Part shown: positions 19,204-28,122 of the stretch, piece by piece
Position numbering within the stretch: the first letter of the stretch is position 1
Layout of the letters: the number at the start of each line of letters is the position of its first letter
From: Treponema sp.
GTDB lineage: Bacteria > Spirochaetota > Spirochaetia > Treponematales > Treponemataceae
Assembly: GCA_016294105.1 (NCBI GenBank)
Contig: JAEDCN010000005.1
Span: forward strand, 62,001 to 126,000
Direction of reading: 5' to 3'
Length of the DNA stretch: 64,000 nt
Made by a program: the position numbers and the translations under genes
Notes under the pieces: model-generated
What the model was told of the DNA's origin: nothing
The model's input: only the letters and a program-made list of their open reading frames with translations
The model's database searches: none

Positions 19204-19240
19204 GGGGATTCTAGGAGCCTAGAATCCCCTTAATTTTTAT
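19204..19240 (+). terminator. Terminator after argG
   Basis: A perfect 12-bp stem GGGGATTCTAGG / CCTAGAATCCCC with a 2-nt loop, followed by TTAATTTTTAT. Another hairpin CTGCCGA-TTGT-TCGGCAG precedes it at 19162-19179. Confidence 0.8.
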
Positions 19241-19293
19241 ATTTTGACGGGATTAGAAGAAAGTCTTTATCCCCTCAGCATTGAGAGGTTTTT

Positions 19294-21807
19294 ATGTTGA
19301 CCCTAAAATTTGGCGGCACCTCCATGGGAAGTGCTCGAAGAATCCTTGATTCAACGGACATTATGATTTCCCGCTCGGAGACAGACCGCATTAGTGTTGT
19401 TGTTTCTGCAGTGGCAGGTGTTTCCAACAAGTTGCAGGATAGTATTGACGGTTGTATGGCTGGTTCTCCAGCTGAGTCCTTTGTGGATGAGGTGCGTCGG
19501 ATTCATAACGATATTTGTGTGGAGATTTCTGCACGGTTGCCCGCCTTCAATCCCCAGAATGTAATGCAGCGTCTTGAACCTCTCCTTGCTGAGTACAAGC
19601 GCTTGCTGGAGGCGGTATCTGCCTTTGGTGAGTGTCCTGATTCCGTTCACTGCAGGATTATGGGAAGTGGAGAGCTTTTGTGTGTTCCCATTGTGGAGTC
19701 TGTTCTGCTAGCTAAGGGACAGAAGGTGGAGCTGCTGGATTCCAGAAACTTCATCTTTACCACAGGCAACCAGAAGGAAGGTGATTTGGATTATGGTCGA
19801 ACCACCCAGTCCTTTGCTCCTTATCGTGACGGAGAATCCCATCGTTCCGCAAGAATCCTGCTGTTCCCTGGCTTTATCTGCTCTTGGCGCTCTAAGTTCC
19901 AGGATACAAAGTCTGTGCCAGGATTGCTGGGACGCAATGGTTCTGATTTTTCTGCTGCCATCGTAGGGGCTTCTCTGGGAGCCAAGAAGGTGGAGTTCTG
20001 GACTGACGTAGACGGCATCTACACCGCCGATCCCCGCATTGTTCCCGATGCTATCTTGGTAAAGGACATGACCTACGAGGAGGCCATGGAGCTTTCCTTC
20101 TTTGGCTCAAAGGTGCTTCATCCCAAGACATTGGCTCCCCTGGCTTCCAAGGGAATCGAGGCTTGGAGTTTGAACAGCCACAATCCTTCTGCCCGTGGTA
20201 CACGTATTGCCCAAGGACCCTTTCCTTCAGCAGCTGCTGTAGGTCCAGTGCGGGGCATTTCTTGCCTCAAAAACACTGCCATGGTAAGCGTGTCTGGTTC
20301 TAGCATGAAGGGACGAAGCGGAATGGCAGCCCGAATCTTTGCGGCAGTAAGCCGTGGCGGTGTTTCCATCCTGCTGATTACCCAGTCTAGCTCTGAATAC
20401 ACCATTACCTTCTGTGTGCGCCAGTCTCAGGCCCACTTGGTAATGGACATTCTTTCTGCTGAATTCGAGCTGGAGCTGCGGGAGCGGCTTCTGAATGTTA
20501 TCGAGGTGAAGGAAGATTGTGCCATCGTTTCCATCGTTGGAGATGGCATGAAGGAAAAGCGTGGCGTTGCTGGTACCTTCTTTAATTCCTTGGCATCTCA
20601 GGACATCAATATTTTGGCCATTGCTCAGGGCTCTTCCGAGCGTTCCATCAGCGTAGTAATTTCTGGCAAGGATGGAGATACTGCAGTTCGTATTGCCCAC
20701 CGCTTCTTCTTTAATACTGCCCAGACCATCGAGGTGTTTGCCTTTGGTGCCGGAACCATTGGTGGCTGCCTGTTGGATCAGATTTACGAGCAGCAAAAGG
20801 AATTGCTTTCTCAAAGAATAGATATTCGGGTTATGGCTATTGCAACCATGGATAAGATGCTGGTGGCTTCCACCGACATTGATTCTCCTGGTCTTGATTT
20901 AAGTGACTGGAGAAATCAGGTGGCAGCCAAGGGGCAGCCTACCTCTTTGGAGACAATTCTGGAATACGTGCGGCAGACAAAGCCCTTGAATCCAGTGTTT
21001 GTGGACTGTACCGCCAGCTACGATCTGCCTGAGCGCTACATCGACATTCTAGAAGCTGGAATGCATATTGCTACACCAAACAAGCGGGCTAATTCCATGA
21101 CCATGGACTATTACAACAAGTTACGTCGTACCGCCAACAGAATGCGCCGCCTCTTTTTGTATGAGACAAACGTAGGAGCTGGTTTGCCCATCATTGACAC
21201 CTTGCAGAACCTTTTTGCCAGTGGCGACAAATTGAAGGGCTTTAACGGAATCATGTCTGGTTCCCTGTCCTACATCTTTGGTCGCTTGGATGAGGGAGCA
21301 AGCTTTAGTCAGGCTGTGCTGGAGGCACGAGAAAAGCGATTCACTGAACCTGACCCACGAGACGACTTAGGTGGGCTTGATGTGGCTCGTAAGGCTCTTA
21401 TCATTGCCCGTGAGGCTGGAATTGCAGTGGAAATGGAGGATATTACCATCCACAAGGTGTTCCCCGCTGACTTTGATGATTCTGGCTCCGTTGACCAGTT
21501 CTTGGCAAATCTTCCCAAGGTGGACGAGTACTTTAGCAAGCTTATGGCTCGCCTCAAGACTGAGGGAAAGGTGCTTCGTATGGCTGCTTCCATTAAGGAC
21601 GGCAAGTGCAGCGTTGGCATGATGGAGGTGGATTCTGAGCATCCCCTGTACACTGTAAAGGGCGGGGAGAATGCCTTTGTATTCCATACCCAGCGATATA
21701 ATCCCATTCCCTTGTCCATTATGGGCTATGGAGCAGGTGCTGGGGTAACGGCTGCTGGTGTCTTTGCAGATATTCTGCGTACCGTTTCCTGGAACCCAGA
21801 AATGTAA
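19294..21807 (+). CDS. thrA: Bifunctional aspartokinase / homoserine dehydrogenase
   Basis: 837 residues, the ThrA/MetL architecture. The N-terminal kinase starts LTLKFGGTSMGSA (KFGGTS) and ends about residue 300. Two ACT domains follow (about 320-480; SVSGSSMKGRSGMAARIF and SIVGDGMKEKRGVAGTFF). The homoserine dehydrogenase begins at the Rossmann motif VFAFGAGTIGGCLLDQI (about 486) and runs to the C-terminus. It makes aspartyl phosphate and reduces aspartate semialdehyde to homoserine. Presence of both ACT motifs suggests threonine feedback. GAGAGGT precedes the ATG. Confidence 0.96.
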   Translation: MLTLKFGGTSMGSARRILDSTDIMISRSETDRISVVVSAVAGVSNKLQDSIDGCMAGSPAESFVDEVRRIHNDICVEISARLPAFNPQNVMQRLEPLLAEYKRLLEAVSAFGECPDSVHCRIMGSGELLCVPIVESVLLAKGQKVELLDSRNFIFTTGNQKEGDLDYGRTTQSFAPYRDGESHRSARILLFPGFICSWRSKFQDTKSVPGLLGRNGSDFSAAIVGASLGAKKVEFWTDVDGIYTADPRIVPDAILVKDMTYEEAMELSFFGSKVLHPKTLAPLASKGIEAWSLNSHNPSARGTRIAQGPFPSAAAVGPVRGISCLKNTAMVSVSGSSMKGRSGMAARIFAAVSRGGVSILLITQSSSEYTITFCVRQSQAHLVMDILSAEFELELRERLLNVIEVKEDCAIVSIVGDGMKEKRGVAGTFFNSLASQDINILAIAQGSSERSISVVISGKDGDTAVRIAHRFFFNTAQTIEVFAFGAGTIGGCLLDQIYEQQKELLSQRIDIRVMAIATMDKMLVASTDIDSPGLDLSDWRNQVAAKGQPTSLETILEYVRQTKPLNPVFVDCTASYDLPERYIDILEAGMHIATPNKRANSMTMDYYNKLRRTANRMRRLFLYETNVGAGLPIIDTLQNLFASGDKLKGFNGIMSGSLSYIFGRLDEGASFSQAVLEAREKRFTEPDPRDDLGGLDVARKALIIAREAGIAVEMEDITIHKVFPADFDDSGSVDQFLANLPKVDEYFSKLMARLKTEGKVLRMAASIKDGKCSVGMMEVDSEHPLYTVKGGENAFVFHTQRYNPIPLSIMGYGAGAGVTAAGVFADILRTVSWNPEM

Positions 21808-21817
21808 AATACAGAAG

Positions 21818-21873
21818 GATAGCAGCTTTCACGGAGGGGAAGGTCTTCTCGCCATGAAGGATGCTGTCTTTTT
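21818..21873 (+). terminator. Strong hairpin with T-run between thrA and the DAHP synthase fusion
   Basis: GATAGCA...TGCTGTC closes a long interrupted stem with inner pairing (CTTTCA/TGAAGG, GAAG/CTTC), followed by TTTTT. It ends only 30 bases before the next start codon, so it could act as an attenuator as well as the thrA terminator. Confidence 0.75.
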
Positions 21874-21902
21874 ATGATAGTGCTACTGTAGGAGGAAGAA
21901 AT

Positions 21903-23885
21903 ATGGTTATTGTTTTACAAAAAGGAATCCCTGAAAAGGAAAAACAGGACTTAAAAAGTTTTTTGATTCGAAACAACTTCAAGGTAAATGAAATTACTGG
22001 AGAGGAAGATACAATTTTTGGTGCGGTGGGAAAGCTTTCCATCGATCCTCGTGAGGTGGAAATCCTTCCCGGTGTTGAGCGAGTAATTCCCATTTCCAAG
22101 CCCTACAAGATGGCTAGCCGTGAATATAAGAAAGAAAATACGGTGGTAGAGGTTAAGAATAACCGAGGCCAGATTGTTCGCATTGGTGGAAACAAGGTGC
22201 TTTCCATTGCTGGTCCCTGTGCCGTAGAAAGCCTGGAGCAAATGATGGGTGTTGCAGCCCGAGTTTCTGCCGCAGGAGCTGCTATGCTTCGTGGTGGTGC
22301 TTTTAAGCCACGAACGAGTCCCTATGCCTTCCAGGGCTTGGGAGAGGAGGGAGTAAAGATTCTCCGCCAAGCTGGTGATGCCTACGGTTTGCCCATTGTT
22401 ACCGAGATTGTTTCTGCAGACCACATTCCTTTGATGAAGGATTACGTTGACGTGTACCAGATTGGTGCCCGCAATATGCAGAATTTTGAACTTTTGAAGA
22501 AGGTTGGTGCCCTGGGTAAGCCTGTTATCCTGAAGCGTGGTCTTTCTGCCACCATTGAGGAGTGGCTCATGGCTGCCGAATACCTGTTGTCCTCTGGAAC
22601 CAATGATGTAATTTTGTGTGAGCGAGGAATCCGCACCTACGAAAAGGCAACTAGAAATACCTTGGATATTTCTGCTGTACCTGTGCTCCGTTCATTGACC
22701 CACCTGCCCATTATTATTGACCCTAGCCATGCGGTAGGATTGCGGGACAAGGTTCCACCCATGGGACTTGCCGCCATTGCAGCTGGTGCTGACGGAATTA
22801 TTGTAGAGGTTCACTGTCAGCCAGAAAAGGCTGTTTCCGATGCAGCCCAGACCATGTATCCAGAGCAGTTTGAAAAGCTGATGCGTGACATTGATGTGTT
22901 GGCACCTGTAGTTGGCAAGGAAGTGACCCGCATTCATCCTGTGGCAACAAAGAATGTGGCTACTGTAGGTGAGGGAAAGAGTGACAATGGCAAGGTAACC
23001 TGTGCTTATTCTGGAGACCACGGAGCCTACGCTGAGCAGGCAATCAACTTGTATTTTGACGAGGTTGAAGCCGTGGGCATGGATTCCTTCCGTGATGTGT
23101 TCCAGGCAGTGGCAGAAGGCCGTGCTGATTACGGAATGATTCCTCTGGAAAATAGCTTGGCTGGTTCTGTTTATGACAACTACGACAACCTCTTCCGCTT
23201 TGATGATGTCAGCATTTGTGGAGCTTATACTCTGCGGATTGAGCATGCCCTGCTGGGAGTAAAGGGGGCAACTTTGGATTCCATCAAAAAGGTCCATTCC
23301 CATCCCCACGGATTCCCCCAGTGTAAGGACTTTTTGGACAAATACCCTCAGTGGACCCACGTGGATGCCGCTTCCACCGCCACTGCCGCTGAATTGGTGG
23401 CCAAGGAAGGCTCTGTGGAAAACGGTGCTATTGCCTCTACCGTTGCCGCCAACTACTACAATCTTCAGGTGCTGGCTACTGGAATTGAGTTGAATCCCCG
23501 CAATTATACTCGGTTTGTAGTGATTACCGCCAAGGATAGTGCTGGACAGGTAGCTGCCGTAGAAGAAGCTTATACGAGAGCTAGTTGTGGTGCTGGTTGT
23601 TGTGCTGCTGCCACCAACGACATTGCCAAGGCGTCTTTGGTATTTATTGCAAAGAACAAGAGTGGTGCCTTGTATGAGTGCCTCGGTGTATTCCACGAAA
23701 AGAACTTGAACATGACTCGCTTGGAGTCCCGTCCTATTATGGGTGAGCCTTGGCGATATATGTTTTATGCAGACCTACAGCTGCCAGAAGGGGGAAAGGA
23801 AGTATTAGATGCTGCCGTCATTGCCCTTAAATCTAAGGCTGAAGATGTGCGTTTGTTGGGTGTATACAAGGAAAGGAGTGTATGA
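21903..23885 (+). CDS. Fused DAHP synthase (type I-beta) / prephenate dehydratase
   Basis: 660 residues. Residues about 1-70 are the ferredoxin-like regulatory domain of type I-beta DAHP synthases. About 90-345 are the catalytic barrel (AGPCAVES, RGGAFKPRTSPYAFQG, IDPSHAVG). A linker leads to prephenate dehydratase at about 360-545 (YSGDHGAYAEQA, MIPLENSLAGSV, ASTATAAELV, NYTRFVV). A Cys-rich link CGAGCC precedes a C-terminal ACT domain (SGALYECLGVF, RLESRP) of the phenylalanine-binding type. No chorismate mutase domain is present. One chain therefore carries the entry step of the shikimate route and a late phenylalanine step. AGGAGGAAGAAAT precedes ATG 21903. An in-frame ATG at 21861 lies inside the terminator. 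Confidence 0.92.
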   Translation: MVIVLQKGIPEKEKQDLKSFLIRNNFKVNEITGEEDTIFGAVGKLSIDPREVEILPGVERVIPISKPYKMASREYKKENTVVEVKNNRGQIVRIGGNKVLSIAGPCAVESLEQMMGVAARVSAAGAAMLRGGAFKPRTSPYAFQGLGEEGVKILRQAGDAYGLPIVTEIVSADHIPLMKDYVDVYQIGARNMQNFELLKKVGALGKPVILKRGLSATIEEWLMAAEYLLSSGTNDVILCERGIRTYEKATRNTLDISAVPVLRSLTHLPIIIDPSHAVGLRDKVPPMGLAAIAAGADGIIVEVHCQPEKAVSDAAQTMYPEQFEKLMRDIDVLAPVVGKEVTRIHPVATKNVATVGEGKSDNGKVTCAYSGDHGAYAEQAINLYFDEVEAVGMDSFRDVFQAVAEGRADYGMIPLENSLAGSVYDNYDNLFRFDDVSICGAYTLRIEHALLGVKGATLDSIKKVHSHPHGFPQCKDFLDKYPQWTHVDAASTATAAELVAKEGSVENGAIASTVAANYYNLQVLATGIELNPRNYTRFVVITAKDSAGQVAAVEEAYTRASCGAGCCAAATNDIAKASLVFIAKNKSGALYECLGVFHEKNLNMTRLESRPIMGEPWRYMFYADLQLPEGGKEVLDAAVIALKSKAEDVRLLGVYKERSV

Positions 23886-24376
23886 TGGAACGATATGTTC
23901 TTTCTGTTTTGGTAGAAAACCATGCTGGTGTATTGAGCCGTGTTTCTGGCCTTTTTAGCCGTCGTGGGTATAATATTGACAGTCTTACGGTAGGAGAAAC
24001 TTATAATTCAGGTCAGTCTCGTATGACCATTGTGGTAAGTGGTGACGAATACATTCTTGACCAGATTACCAAGCAGTTGGCAAAGTTGGTGGAAGTTATT
24101 TCTATTCAGCATTGTGTTGCTTCTGAGACAGTGGTACGAGAAATGGCCTTGATTAAGGTGGGTGCTGATGAATCTCATCGTGCTGGGGTTATCCAGACTG
24201 CCAACATCTTCCGTGCCCGCATTGTGGACGTGGGAGTGGAATCTGTTGTCATTGAGGTAACTGGTAGTGAGGACAAGGTTGCAAGTCTGATTCGGTTGCT
24301 TGAACCTTACGGAATCAAGGAACTGGTTCGTACTGGTCTTACCGCCATGGGGCGAGGTTCCCAGGTTCTGGAATAA
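23885..24376 (+). CDS. ilvN: Acetolactate synthase small (regulatory) subunit
   Basis: 163 residues. Two ACT-type domains: RYVLSVLVENHAGVLSRVSGLFSRRGYNIDSL is the classic valine-binding half, and a C-terminal part spans about 80-160. It binds and stimulates the catalytic subunit and confers branched-chain amino acid feedback. The catalytic ilvB/ilvG gene, normally adjacent, is not here. Of the two overlapping ATGs (23882, 23885) the second has better spacing from GGAG. It overlaps the end of the preceding fusion gene. Confidence 0.93.
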   Translation: MERYVLSVLVENHAGVLSRVSGLFSRRGYNIDSLTVGETYNSGQSRMTIVVSGDEYILDQITKQLAKLVEVISIQHCVASETVVREMALIKVGADESHRAGVIQTANIFRARIVDVGVESVVIEVTGSEDKVASLIRLLEPYGIKELVRTGLTAMGRGSQVLE

Positions 24377-24379
24377 ACC

Positions 24380-25543
24380 ATGGTTCTCGCCCTTCCCATA
24401 TTTTTTCTCTTTGCCATTTATGGTGTTGTTGCTGTGTATCTCCCCATCGTTTTGACGGGAATGGGATACACAGCCACCCAAGTGGGCTTCCTCTTGGGGA
24501 TTTTTGAGGGGGCAGGAGTAATCCTGCCCTTGATTGTTAGTCCTATCATTGAAAAAAAGGGCCGTTATGGCTTGTTTTTAATCTTGATGGGACTTTTGAT
24601 GGTGGTGCTTCCCCTGCCCATGATAAAGTTCCTTGGCTTTGGAGCCACCGCTATCTTCCTTTCCATTTATTCCTTTGGATACAAGGGCTCTGTTCCCCTG
24701 TCTGATTCCTTGGCTCAAAGTTTTTTGGGAGAGCAGGGAAATGATTACGGCAAGGTTCGAGTGGCTGGTTCCATTGGCTACGTAGTCATGACCTTGCTGC
24801 TACAGTACTTTGTTCCTGCTGGTACTGCAAGCCAGTATATGGTGTGGATGGTGGCTTCGGCAGGACTGTTTGTGGTGTCCTTATTCTTTGTTCCAGGAAT
24901 CCTGTCTTCCCATGAAAAAAAATCCTTGCAGACGGAATCTGGAGTAGCTGAGACTGTTTCTTCAAAAAAAGAAAGCCTTCCCCAGCTTTTATCCCAGTTC
25001 CCGCCCATTTTTTGGATGGGAATTTTATTGTTGTTTTTGGGCTTCTTTGGACTGACTCCTGCCACAAAGATGTTTGCCCTGTACACTACAGAATTCCTTC
25101 ATTCCAATGCAGCTGGTGCCTTGAGCGCTGTTTCTGCAGGTTCCGAGATTCCCTTCATGTTCTTTTCAGGTAGATTCCTGCGTCGCTATGGTTCCTTCAA
25201 GTTATTAGTATTTTGTACTGCCTTGGTGACGGTGCGATTACTCTTGTACATCATCTTTCCCAACATGACTGGGGCAGTGCTGGGGCAATCGCTCAATTCT
25301 GTTACCTACGGACTGTATCATCCTGCGGCGGTGGTTTTTGTGGCTCAGTATGCTCCCAAGGGAAAGCTCATGATTAGCATGAGTTTGTATTCCATCTTCG
25401 CTCTTGGACTGGCCAGTGTATTGGGGAATAGTCTTGGTGGCTGGATGATAGATTCCTTTGGCTATCCTACTGTGTTTACAACCTTTGCAGTATTCCCCTT
25501 GGTGGGTGTGCTGGTTTATTTATTTGTAAGGAAGAAATTATGA
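24380..25543 (+). CDS. MFS transporter, HcaT/PucC-like group
   Basis: 387 residues with about 12 hydrophobic segments. DSLAQSFLG...NDYGKVRVAGSIGYVV matches the loop motif of the MFS_1-like group that includes 3-phenylpropionate and nucleoside permeases. The substrate is not predictable. It starts 3 bases after ilvN without a clear ribosome site, suggesting coupling. Its stop overlaps the next start (ATGA). Confidence 0.85.
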   Translation: MVLALPIFFLFAIYGVVAVYLPIVLTGMGYTATQVGFLLGIFEGAGVILPLIVSPIIEKKGRYGLFLILMGLLMVVLPLPMIKFLGFGATAIFLSIYSFGYKGSVPLSDSLAQSFLGEQGNDYGKVRVAGSIGYVVMTLLLQYFVPAGTASQYMVWMVASAGLFVVSLFFVPGILSSHEKKSLQTESGVAETVSSKKESLPQLLSQFPPIFWMGILLLFLGFFGLTPATKMFALYTTEFLHSNAAGALSAVSAGSEIPFMFFSGRFLRRYGSFKLLVFCTALVTVRLLLYIIFPNMTGAVLGQSLNSVTYGLYHPAAVVFVAQYAPKGKLMISMSLYSIFALGLASVLGNSLGGWMIDSFGYPTVFTTFAVFPLVGVLVYLFVRKKL

Positions 25544-26262
25544 TTGCGGTTTTTGTGAACTGTATTGCCATAATCATTGGTTCATTGATTGGTATTATTT
25601 TTTCAAAGCGAATTAGCGACAATCTTTCCCGTGTGGTGCAAACGGGATCTGGTGTGGTAACCATGGTGATTGGTATTGAAATGGCCTTGGCCTATGAGAA
25701 CATTATCTTTTTGGCCATGGCTATTATCGCCGGTGGAATTCTCGGTTCTTGGATGGATATTGACGGAAAGATTCTTCTTTTGGGAGATGCTCTAGGAAAG
25801 CTGGTGCTGAGAAAGAAACATTCCCAAGGTCAACAGGAGCAGGGATCCAGTAACTTTGCCTACGGATTTTTGAATGCCTCGGTGCTGTTTTGTGTGGGAG
25901 CCATGGCAATTCTTGGCTCCATCAAGGCAGGAATTGACGGAGATTATACCATCATCTTTACCAAGTCAGTGCTGGACGGCTTTATGGCCATTGTTTTTGC
26001 TGCAGCCCTAGGAATTGGAACTGCTTTTTCCGCCCTGACAGTGCTGGTGTATCAAAGTGCCTTAACCCTGTTGTCTGGCTTGGTGGCAGCTTATACTAAC
26101 GATGTGCTACTGGCAGAGCTGGGAGCCACTGGTGGAATCCTGATTATCATGATTGGTGTGAATCTTATGGGACTGGCAAAGATAAAGACGGCAAACTATC
26201 TGCCAGCCCTGGTGCTTTCTGTAGTTTTTGTGGTGGTAAAGGACCTATTCTTTGGAGCTTAA
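25540..26262 (+). CDS. DUF554 family membrane protein (YdfK/YqgA-like)
   Basis: 240 residues with about seven hydrophobic segments. Start FVNCIAIIIGSLIGIIF and the phrases GSWMDIDGKI, NASVLFCVGAMAILGSIKAGI and LVYQSALTLLSG are typical of DUF554 proteins. These are putative transporters of unknown substrate. It overlaps the MFS gene by 4 bases, and ends back to back with the convergent minus-strand gene with no spacer. Confidence 0.85.
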   Translation: MIAVFVNCIAIIIGSLIGIIFSKRISDNLSRVVQTGSGVVTMVIGIEMALAYENIIFLAMAIIAGGILGSWMDIDGKILLLGDALGKLVLRKKHSQGQQEQGSSNFAYGFLNASVLFCVGAMAILGSIKAGIDGDYTIIFTKSVLDGFMAIVFAAALGIGTAFSALTVLVYQSALTLLSGLVAAYTNDVLLAELGATGGILIIMIGVNLMGLAKIKTANYLPALVLSVVFVVVKDLFFGA

Positions 26263-28068
26263 CTAAAGGCTTCCAAGCCAAGGATATGCTTGCAGAAGCT
26301 GTTTTGTTACGTTCTCCTGCAGGAGACGATTTTCAGCATTTTCCTGCAGGAGTTGGTTTGTTGCGTTCTCCTGCAGGAGTTGGTTTGTTGAGTTCTCCTG
26401 CAGGACTTGGCCTTCTGCATTCTCCTGCTGAAAATCTTTGAGTAGCTGGATAAAGTCTCCTTGAATCTGGCTTTGTTCTACCATTTCGTTGTAAAAATCC
26501 TGTTCTACAGACACCACCTGCCAGCTTTGTTTTTTGTATTCCAAGGTAAGGCTGTCACGGTGGTGCTCCACTTGAAGCTGCTCCAAGCCGTCACTGTAAA
26601 CTAGGCTATAGGTTGCCACAGCTTGGAGCTTTTCTCCAGCGGAAGCGTCCACTGGCTGTAGCTTGTCCTTCCGTAAAGGAGGATACACTGGAAGCCGACT
26701 GGAGGCTTGCACAGGGAGCTGGCTTGAAGATTTTTCTGGAAGCTGTGGCATTTCAAGATGGAAATTCGTTACACCATATATCCATATTTCTCTTTGCTGA
26801 AAGGGACTTGAACTTTCTTGAGTAGCCTGCTGTGCCAGCTCTTCTTGCTGGTACAGATACTGAATCCACTGGCTGGGAGTTAGTGCAAGGGACATGGGAT
26901 TCATGCCAGTTCGCATTCTGTTAGCTATAAAAAAGTTTGAAAGCCGTTCCTGAAATTCTTCCGTTCCAGAGCCTGTACACATGGCCTTTGCCATCACCAG
27001 ATTTTGTTCATCTAAAGCCGTGTACAGTACACCACAGACTTGAGCTGGGCTGAGGCCAGTGGACACAAATTCATTGCGCCAATCCTTAATTCCTGAAATG
27101 CAGGCTGCAATTCCCACTGCCACCACTGCCAGGGCTACCTTTATCCAGGTACTGTATTTTTTGATAAAACGCTTCCGATGGAGCTCTTTTTCTTGCTGCT
27201 GCTGGTAGCTTTCCCGCCGTTGGATAAATTCTGTGGATTCAGCTTTTTGTGAAAGCTCCAAAAGATTGGCCTCTTCTGCAACCACCATTGAATGGAGCAG
27301 CACAGACTCGCGGGTGGGGGGAGCCTCACCTGTTTTGTCTTTAATGATTTGCTGAAGCTTGAATTTATTTTTTGTTGTTACAAAATTTACCAGCTGCAGA
27401 TTGTTGTTGACGGAGGCTGCCACCTGGGAAGAAATGTCTGGAACAAGGAATTCCAGTGGTATAAAGTTTTTGTCTCGGTAATCTTCCATCCGTTGCCCTT
27501 CTTCCAGCTGGGAGAAGGGGAGCTGACCACTTAAGCCTTGGTACAGATAGACTCCTTGACTAAAGGCCACTGCTTCTGCACCCTGAAGCTGAGGATTGCA
27601 ATAGCAGCCTGAAAGTTGACCTTGTTCCTGGGATGGGCGACTTTCTATTGCCCGCTTGAAAAGGGTGGGGGGCAAGAAAAGAAGTTTTACCTTTGATGCA
27701 TCCCTTTCAACAAGAATCTGGGCAGGACCAAAAAACTGAAAGTCTGGCTTTTGTTGTAGAATCAGCTCCATGCCACGAAAAACTTCTTCTAGAATAGATA
27801 TAATTGATGTATCAAATTTGTTCTCTGATGTATTTTCACTACACAAGAGCTCAAGAAGGGATGTTCCTGGAAAGTCACTTCCTGTGACACAGATGGAATC
27901 TCCCCGCTGAACCACCTCGGTAAACTTCCAGCTAGAAAGATTTGTGCCGCAAACAAGCCATCCATCCTCCTCCAAAAAGGGGAGCAGGCGGCTTTGGGCA
28001 AAATCTCTGGGGCCCATGGCCATATCCAGTTCCAGCATTCCGTTGTTCCTGTTCAGCAGGGAAATCAT
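26263..28068 (-). CDS. Pseudokinase-like membrane protein with C-terminal 9-residue repeats
   Basis: 601 residues. Residues about 1-260 resemble a protein kinase fold without catalytic residues: an alpha-F-like AVAFSQGVYLYQGLSGQLPF follows a segment where HRD and DFG should be (GPAQILVERDASKVKLLFL), and neither motif is present. A charged stretch leads to one membrane segment (WIKVALAVVAVGIAACI, about 310), then an extracytoplasmic region and four 9-residue repeats (LLQENATNQ type) near the C-terminus. A GTG two codons earlier overlaps AAGGAGTG, so ATG 28068 is chosen. Function unknown. It is adjacent to hflC. Confidence 0.6.
   Translation of the reverse strand: MISLLNRNNGMLELDMAMGPRDFAQSRLLPFLEEDGWLVCGTNLSSWKFTEVVQRGDSICVTGSDFPGTSLLELLCSENTSENKFDTSIISILEEVFRGMELILQQKPDFQFFGPAQILVERDASKVKLLFLPPTLFKRAIESRPSQEQGQLSGCYCNPQLQGAEAVAFSQGVYLYQGLSGQLPFSQLEEGQRMEDYRDKNFIPLEFLVPDISSQVAASVNNNLQLVNFVTTKNKFKLQQIIKDKTGEAPPTRESVLLHSMVVAEEANLLELSQKAESTEFIQRRESYQQQQEKELHRKRFIKKYSTWIKVALAVVAVGIAACISGIKDWRNEFVSTGLSPAQVCGVLYTALDEQNLVMAKAMCTGSGTEEFQERLSNFFIANRMRTGMNPMSLALTPSQWIQYLYQQEELAQQATQESSSPFQQREIWIYGVTNFHLEMPQLPEKSSSQLPVQASSRLPVYPPLRKDKLQPVDASAGEKLQAVATYSLVYSDGLEQLQVEHHRDSLTLEYKKQSWQVVSVEQDFYNEMVEQSQIQGDFIQLLKDFQQENAEGQVLQENSTNQLLQENATNQLLQENAENRLLQENVTKQLLQAYPWLGSL
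26299..26406 (-). repeat. Four tandem 27-bp coding repeats
   Basis: They encode VLQENSTNQ, LLQENATNQ, LLQENAENR and LLQENVTKQ. Each DNA unit centres on the palindrome CTCCTGCAGGAG or a variant. They lie in frame near the end of the pseudokinase-like gene, a likely site of copy-number change. Confidence 0.85.
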
Positions 28069-28122
28069 AGTCACTCCTTGGCTACTGTATCAAAATTAAA
28101 TTTATGGCTTACCCTTTGAAAA

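Noticed and set aside
21861..21902. Upstream in-frame start for the DAHP synthase fusion
   Set aside because: It lies inside the terminator stem. AGGAGG before ATG 21903 is much stronger.
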